The notes below the pieces were generated by a model, which saw only the letters and a list, made by a program, of their open reading frames with translations, searched no databases and had not been told where the DNA came from. The position numbers and the translations under genes are program-made. From NCBI GenBank assembly GCA_030054235.1, contig JASGCG010000036.1:1-9444 (forward strand): a DNA stretch of 9,444 bases, in the 5' to 3' direction. The stretch is from Bacteroidia bacterium (lineage in GTDB: Bacteria > Planctomycetota > Phycisphaerae > Phycisphaerales > SM1A02). Below are positions 5,625 to 9,444 of the stretch, in pieces; the first letter of the stretch is position 1, and every line of letters starts with the position of its first letter.

Positions 5625-7465
5625 CCATCCGCGTTGATGTCGCCGCGTGGAGCACCCACCTGCCCCCATTGCGTCAGCAGCACGCCAAGGTCGGCACCCA
5701 TCACGGCACCATCTCGATCAAGGTCACCCACGCACGAATCGTCGACGATCGCCAGCGAGTGGTGGAAACCGGCGCCGACGCTGCGGACACTTCTCATGTC
5801 AGCAGGAATTGAGGTCTCGCCGTCCGGACCTAAGCCCCATCCCACCACGGTGCCATTCGCGCGAAGCGCCAAGGTAAACCAGGCCTTTGATGAGACCTGA
5901 ACGACATCGTCGAGGCCGGCTGGAACGCTGGTCTGCCCGTACGAGGACTCCCCCCAGCAACGTACGGTGCCATCCTGGAGGAGCACAGTGTTGGTCAACG
6001 ACCCACATGCCACCTGAGACACGACACCCAAACCCGGGGGAACGACATTCAGACCAAAGTTGCTCGCACCCCACGGGACAACGGTGCCGTCTTCCCGCAG
6101 TGCAATCGAATGGAACTGACCGGCCGCCAACATGGTTGTCGAGCGGTCGAGCTCCGGGGGAACATCGAGGCAACCACCGATCGGATTTCCAAACGCCTCA
6201 ACTGAGCCGTCCACGAGCTGTACAACGACATGGTGCCAACCAACGGCGAAACGCCTTACGGCACCAAGGTCGGGCGGAATCTGGCACATCGGGAGTTCTT
6301 GAGAAGGGCAGTACCAATTGGTCAAGTGCATCCCGTCACCCATTGCCAGTGGAACGTTTCCGCCCAAGCCAACTTGTCCCGTGACGATCAGTCCGTCCGG
6401 CGGCTGCGGAAAAAGTGGGTTACCCCACTGGATCAATGATCCATCCGGACGCACAGCCAGACTGATGCGCTCGCCTACCTCCACTTGTGAGATGTGGTGC
6501 CCTATGTCTTCCGGCGGAGGAATGATCAGCGGCCGCTGCGTTCCGACGTGAGTGACAGTGCCATCACTCGCCACGACCGCGCCCTCGGTGTAGCTGAGCG
6601 ACAGATCGACGACTGGTCCCGACGGCAGAGGTGGAACTGCCACATTCGCCCACGTCACGACGCTTCCATCGTGGCGAATCGCACAACAGACGATGGTTCC
6701 TTGAACCTCGCTCGTCTGAGCACAACGCACCGTCTTCACGCCTTCGAGATTTGGAGGAAGCGGAGGGAACGACTGCCAAGACCCAGTAGCCCCCCACTGA
6801 ACAACGGTTCCGTCCTTCCGAACAGCAAGCCCGACCCCTGTGGAGCAACTGATGTCAATCGCATCCGTCAGATCAGTGGGAGGTGTTGGAATCTGATACC
6901 CCCACTTGGCAACCGTACCGTCCGCTCGAAGTGCGAGGAATCCGCGCCGAGCAGCTGCAATCTTCACGAAGTCGCTTCCCGCAAGAGCCGGCCATCCGGA
7001 GGTCGCCCCCCACAGGTGCAGCGCGCCATCGATCCCGAGGGCCACGGTGAAGTGGGTTCCAGCGCCGACTTGCTTGATCGGTGGCAATGACGGCGGCACA
7101 TCGCACTGACCGGAGATGTTCAAGCCCCAGCAGCTGACCTTGCGATCCAGTCCCACGACTGCGACGTGGTGCTCGGTCACCGACACATCGACCACCGAGC
7201 CGATTTCGCTCGGAATAGTGATTGGGCTGCCGTTCAGAGTTCCCCAACCGACGAGGGATCCGTCCTGGCGCATCGCGACGGTACACGACCGACCCGTGTG
7301 GACACGACTCACATTCTTCAAACCATCAGGTACCGTCAAGAGCAGAGCGTCACGCCCCCAGCCACGAACCTCATCGACGGCAGCAGTTGCGTCCAATTCA
7401 CTCAGTACAACCAGTAGAAAGGTCAGGATGACCGAGTAGGTGATGCGAACTCGAGTGTCAATCAT
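5564..7465 (-). CDS. Secreted RCC1-repeat protein with C-terminal dockerin-like pair (B2)
   Basis: 633 aa. Signal peptide: Arg 5 and 7, hydrophobic 8-21, likely cleavage near ATAA (26-29). Residues about 33-575 are RCC1-type repeats (for example FHSIALREDGTVVPWGASNFG and WFTLALRANGTVVGWG). I count 13 complete units plus one completed by the N-terminal VRGWG strand and the final HHSLAIV strand, so 14, matching two seven-bladed propellers. Units 7 and 9 are degenerate (the latter has NWYCPSQ in place of WG-x-N). The C-terminus carries two well-formed dockerin-like loops, D581/D583/D585 and D609/N611/D613, and ends WGPCPE as B1 does. ATG 7465 is preferred to TTG 7480: GGAGG at 7472-7476 stands 6 bases before it. 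The start overlaps the A2 stop by 8 bases, so the two are probably coupled. Probably a non-enzymatic extracytoplasmic binding protein; the ligand is unknown. Paralogue of B1, with near-identical DNA only at the 3' end. Confidence 0.88.
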   Translation of the reverse strand: MIDTRVRITYSVILTFLLVVLSELDATAAVDEVRGWGRDALLLTVPDGLKNVSRVHTGRSCTVAMRQDGSLVGWGTLNGSPITIPSEIGSVVDVSVTEHHVAVVGLDRKVSCWGLNISGQCDVPPSLPPIKQVGAGTHFTVALGIDGALHLWGATSGWPALAGSDFVKIAAARRGFLALRADGTVAKWGYQIPTPPTDLTDAIDISCSTGVGLAVRKDGTVVQWGATGSWQSFPPLPPNLEGVKTVRCAQTSEVQGTIVCCAIRHDGSVVTWANVAVPPLPSGPVVDLSLSYTEGAVVASDGTVTHVGTQRPLIIPPPEDIGHHISQVEVGERISLAVRPDGSLIQWGNPLFPQPPDGLIVTGQVGLGGNVPLAMGDGMHLTNWYCPSQELPMCQIPPDLGAVRRFAVGWHHVVVQLVDGSVEAFGNPIGGCLDVPPELDRSTTMLAAGQFHSIALREDGTVVPWGASNFGLNVVPPGLGVVSQVACGSLTNTVLLQDGTVRCWGESSYGQTSVPAGLDDVVQVSSKAWFTLALRANGTVVGWGLGPDGETSIPADMRSVRSVGAGFHHSLAIVDDSCVGDLDRDGAVMGADLGVLLTQWGQVGAPRGDINADGVVDSIDLGFLIGQWGPCPE

Positions 7466-9383
7466 CGCTGGCCTCCGCAAGGGCGGAAGCCAAGAGGCTC
7501 ACGCAACTGCAAACCGTCTCGCGCTGGGATGGCGACGATTGGGAGAGCGACTGCCCAAGATCATTCAAGTCTCCAAATCCGAGCAATTCTGTTGCGCTCT
7601 GCACATAGGGGTACCGCACAATCGCTTCCCGCCACTGCGTCTCGTCGCAGTCAAGCGCGACACGAAGACGCGCCCCGGGTCCCGTCCCCGTCCATCCAGT
7701 GATCATGATTCCGAGATCGGCGCCATTGACGACGCCGTCTCCGTCGAGGTCAATCGGTGCTGTCTCGTCGTGCCCCGCACCGTCAAGTCCCCATCGTGCG
7801 AGGAGCGCGCCGATATCAGTTCCATCCACCAAGAGATCCCCATTGAGGTCAGCGATCGATGTGAGGTAGCACAATCGCCGTTCCTGATCCTTTCGCGCAA
7901 CGGCCACGGCGATGCCGTCGGGTGTCGCATCGTGGACTGCTTGAATCGTCCACCCCGGAGGGCTCAAGGTCACGTCGTTCGCATCCGTGAAGCACCACTC
8001 CAAATTCTCTTGTTCTCTTCGACTGAGCCAGAACGAACCCCGCGCAGTGGATGGTGACTGGTTGGCAAGAAGACCGCTGCCGTATGTCCCAACAATCATC
8101 CAGGCAGCGGTTGACCCGTCGCTCGCAGGCGTGACTTGCGCAACGATCCGCGATGCAGCGGAGGCTACTTCGCCGGAATTCGTCCCAATCACGGATTGCA
8201 AGTCATAGATCACCGGATTTAGCCGCCCCGATCCAGGCTCGATGTACGCAACTGCGTGAAGTTCGTTACACCCACGTGAACTGCATGTGGACTCCCCGTC
8301 AGCAATCCGAACCTCCACACATCCCGCGGATGCGGCTGACCGCAGAACCGCATGATCCTCGGGCAGGAAGGATGAAAGTCGGACGTTGGCCAAGCGCTCA
8401 GACAGCCCGGTATCAGGGTTTTCCCAAGCGCAGGGGGGATGACTCGTTTGGCCATCGCAGAGGCATGGAGTCACTGCGCGAATGTCAACCAGATTTTGCC
8501 AAACATGGGAACCCCAGTCTTGCGACATTGCACACAAGGCTGACACATTGCGGGACTCGCCGCGAATGCCCAGAATCGCATCGTCGCTGAGATCCGAGCC
8601 GTGTCTCATCACACACATCGGAATCTCCGTACTCACAGAATCCTGGCCGATTCCGCCACTGCACCAAGTCGACTCGAGCCCAGCATCAACTCGAAACACG
8701 CTTAGGACTCCACGATCAACACTGACTTCGACTCCTACTCCCGCGGCATACACGCCACCTCCGAGCGATGCAACACATGCCCCCGCCAACGCGGTGCCGC
8801 TCTGCTCGTCTAGTTCGCCCACAGCGGTGAACCACGTATCCACCACCGGGAGCCCGCAGGACTCCCAACGTTGGTCGCTTTCCATCACGTAGGGTGCTTG
8901 GAGATCGATTGACGCGTCCAGCGCGTTGGCCCAGAACGCTGCCTGACTCGACATTGACCATTGATCCGTGAGCCAAAGCGCACCTGCCGCCAGTCCACTA
9001 CCGCTCGCATCCGCAACAGCCGATCCAACGACCTGGCCCGACACTTCAGGAAGCGGAAGCAGGGTGGATGTCGTGGTGTCGCCGAAGCTCCATCGAGCAG
9101 CGCGTGTGATCCCTCCTTGACTCGAAATGCCGGATTCGCTCAGCGTGAGATTCCCGAATACGGCGGTCCCTGCGATTCGAAACCTCAGCCCGTCACCAAC
9201 CTCACTGATGCAAGGCCACCGACTCATCGCTTTCGAGGAGGCCGTTGTTCCCGCAAGGCGATCCGGACCCAGGTCACCTGCAAAGAGCACCACTCGGTAC
9301 GGCAGGATGTCCGCAGCCGAAGTCGAGCCAATGACGCTCAGAGTGCAGAACCACAAGACGAAGTCAACGCGATCATGACGCAT
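7458..9383 (-). CDS. Secreted cysteine-containing protein with dockerin-like pair and C-terminal Cys module (A2)
   Basis: 641 aa, family not recognised; clear paralogue of A1. A compact signal peptide (residues 1-23, hydrophobic 8-18, cleavage near STSA) is followed by ILPYRVVLFAGDLG, matching A1's PPYRTVLFSGDLG. The body shows HAF-like AARW/AALW units and CxC-x8-C (307, 309, 318), again matching A1. Near the C-terminus, SPPGWTIQAVHDAT and CYLTS precede a regular dockerin-like pair, D512/N514/D516 and D545/D547/D549. The last 63 residues (579-641) are the shared Cys module (DCDE-x2-W ... LLGF-x-DL-x2-LGQ ... VCSC). ATG 9383 is chosen because GGAAAGG (9392-9398) lies 8 bases upstream and the signal peptide begins there; the in-frame ATG 9425 has no ribosome binding site and would add 14 residues ahead of the signal. 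First gene of the A2-B2 bicistron; its promoter lies beyond the window. Function unknown. Confidence 0.82.
   Translation of the reverse strand: MRHDRVDFVLWFCTLSVIGSTSAADILPYRVVLFAGDLGPDRLAGTTASSKAMSRWPCISEVGDGLRFRIAGTAVFGNLTLSESGISSQGGITRAARWSFGDTTTSTLLPLPEVSGQVVGSAVADASGSGLAAGALWLTDQWSMSSQAAFWANALDASIDLQAPYVMESDQRWESCGLPVVDTWFTAVGELDEQSGTALAGACVASLGGGVYAAGVGVEVSVDRGVLSVFRVDAGLESTWCSGGIGQDSVSTEIPMCVMRHGSDLSDDAILGIRGESRNVSALCAMSQDWGSHVWQNLVDIRAVTPCLCDGQTSHPPCAWENPDTGLSERLANVRLSSFLPEDHAVLRSAASAGCVEVRIADGESTCSSRGCNELHAVAYIEPGSGRLNPVIYDLQSVIGTNSGEVASAASRIVAQVTPASDGSTAAWMIVGTYGSGLLANQSPSTARGSFWLSRREQENLEWCFTDANDVTLSPPGWTIQAVHDATPDGIAVAVARKDQERRLCYLTSIADLNGDLLVDGTDIGALLARWGLDGAGHDETAPIDLDGDGVVNGADLGIMITGWTGTGPGARLRVALDCDETQWREAIVRYPYVQSATELLGFGDLNDLGQSLSQSSPSQRETVCSCVSLLASALAEASDD
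7472..7476 (-). promoter_or_regulatory. Ribosome binding site of B2, deciding its start
   Basis: GGAGG on the minus strand, 6 bases upstream of ATG 7465 and inside the last codons of A2. It rules against the upstream TTG at 7480, which would lie just downstream of the site with no usable spacer. Confidence 0.8.
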
Positions 9384-9444
9384 GAGTCCGACCTTTCCGG
9401 GGCCCGGAGCCCCGATCGTTCGCATCAGCGGTGAAGAAGTGAGG
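9366..9444 (-). repeat. Conserved leader repeat, copy 2 (start of A2), cut by the window edge
   Basis: Second copy of the leader repeat, identical to 5334-5388 over 9390-9444 and still matching at the last base of the window. It includes the same hairpin (stem 9398-9403 with 9409-9414) and the GGAAAGG site at 9392-9398. Differences from copy 1 fall at 9380, 9387 and 9389, all between the ribosome binding site and the second codon of A2. Confidence 0.9.

Noticed and set aside
7440..8057. 205-codon plus-strand open frame antisense to the end of A2
   Set aside because: It lies opposite the conserved dockerin and cysteine module and shows no domain of its own.
9384..9425. N-terminal extension of A2 from ATG 9425 (MRTIGAPGPGKV), also seen in A1
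   Set aside because: The shared reading frame comes from the shared leader DNA. No ribosome binding site precedes it, it would place 14 residues before the signal peptide, and one of the few differences in the leader changes Trp to Gly in this frame, whereas ATG 9383 has a well-spaced GGAAAGG.

Overview
The window looks like a chromosomal segment of a high-GC planctomycete, most likely of the Phycisphaerae type. The basis is four secreted proteins carrying paired dockerin-like calcium loops of the form D-x-N/D-x-D ... GADLGxLLxxWG, with two of them ending in WGPCPE, a style I associate with that group. This is inferred from protein style; no rRNA or other marker is present.

Layout. Bases 57-1370 (+) carry a zinc aminopeptidase of the M42/M20/M28 type. 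It converges, with 8 bases between the stop codons, on a long minus-strand block (1379-9383) that is wholly taken up by two bicistronic units of the same design. Reading along the minus strand, unit 2 is A2 (9383-7458) then B2 (7465-5564), followed by a 236-base gap, then unit 1 is A1 (5327-3321) then B1 (3331-1379). In each unit the A stop and B start overlap (8 and 11 bases), so A and B are probably translationally coupled. A proteins are secreted, cysteine-containing proteins of unrecognised family with a dockerin-like pair near the C-terminus followed by a conserved ~64-residue cysteine module. B proteins are secreted RCC1-repeat proteins, each with 14 blade units by my count (two seven-bladed propellers), ending in a dockerin-like pair.

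The two units are an old tandem duplication: A1/A2 and B1/B2 are clearly paralogous but heavily diverged. In contrast, the DNA at the two ends of the unit is almost unchanged: a 79-base leader that includes a hairpin and the ribosome binding site (5310-5388 and 9366-9444, 3 differences), and a 70-base tail across the B stop codon (1370-1439 and 5555-5624, 2 differences). This contrast is the most unusual thing in the window. It suggests gene conversion, or selection on the leader as an RNA or DNA element.

Likely joint role (inference): A and B of each unit are co-produced, exported and perhaps displayed or assembled outside the cytoplasm through their dockerin-like ends; the two units would give alternative versions. 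No cohesin, enzyme active site or mobile element is visible in the block, and the adjacent peptidase shows no sign of belonging to it.
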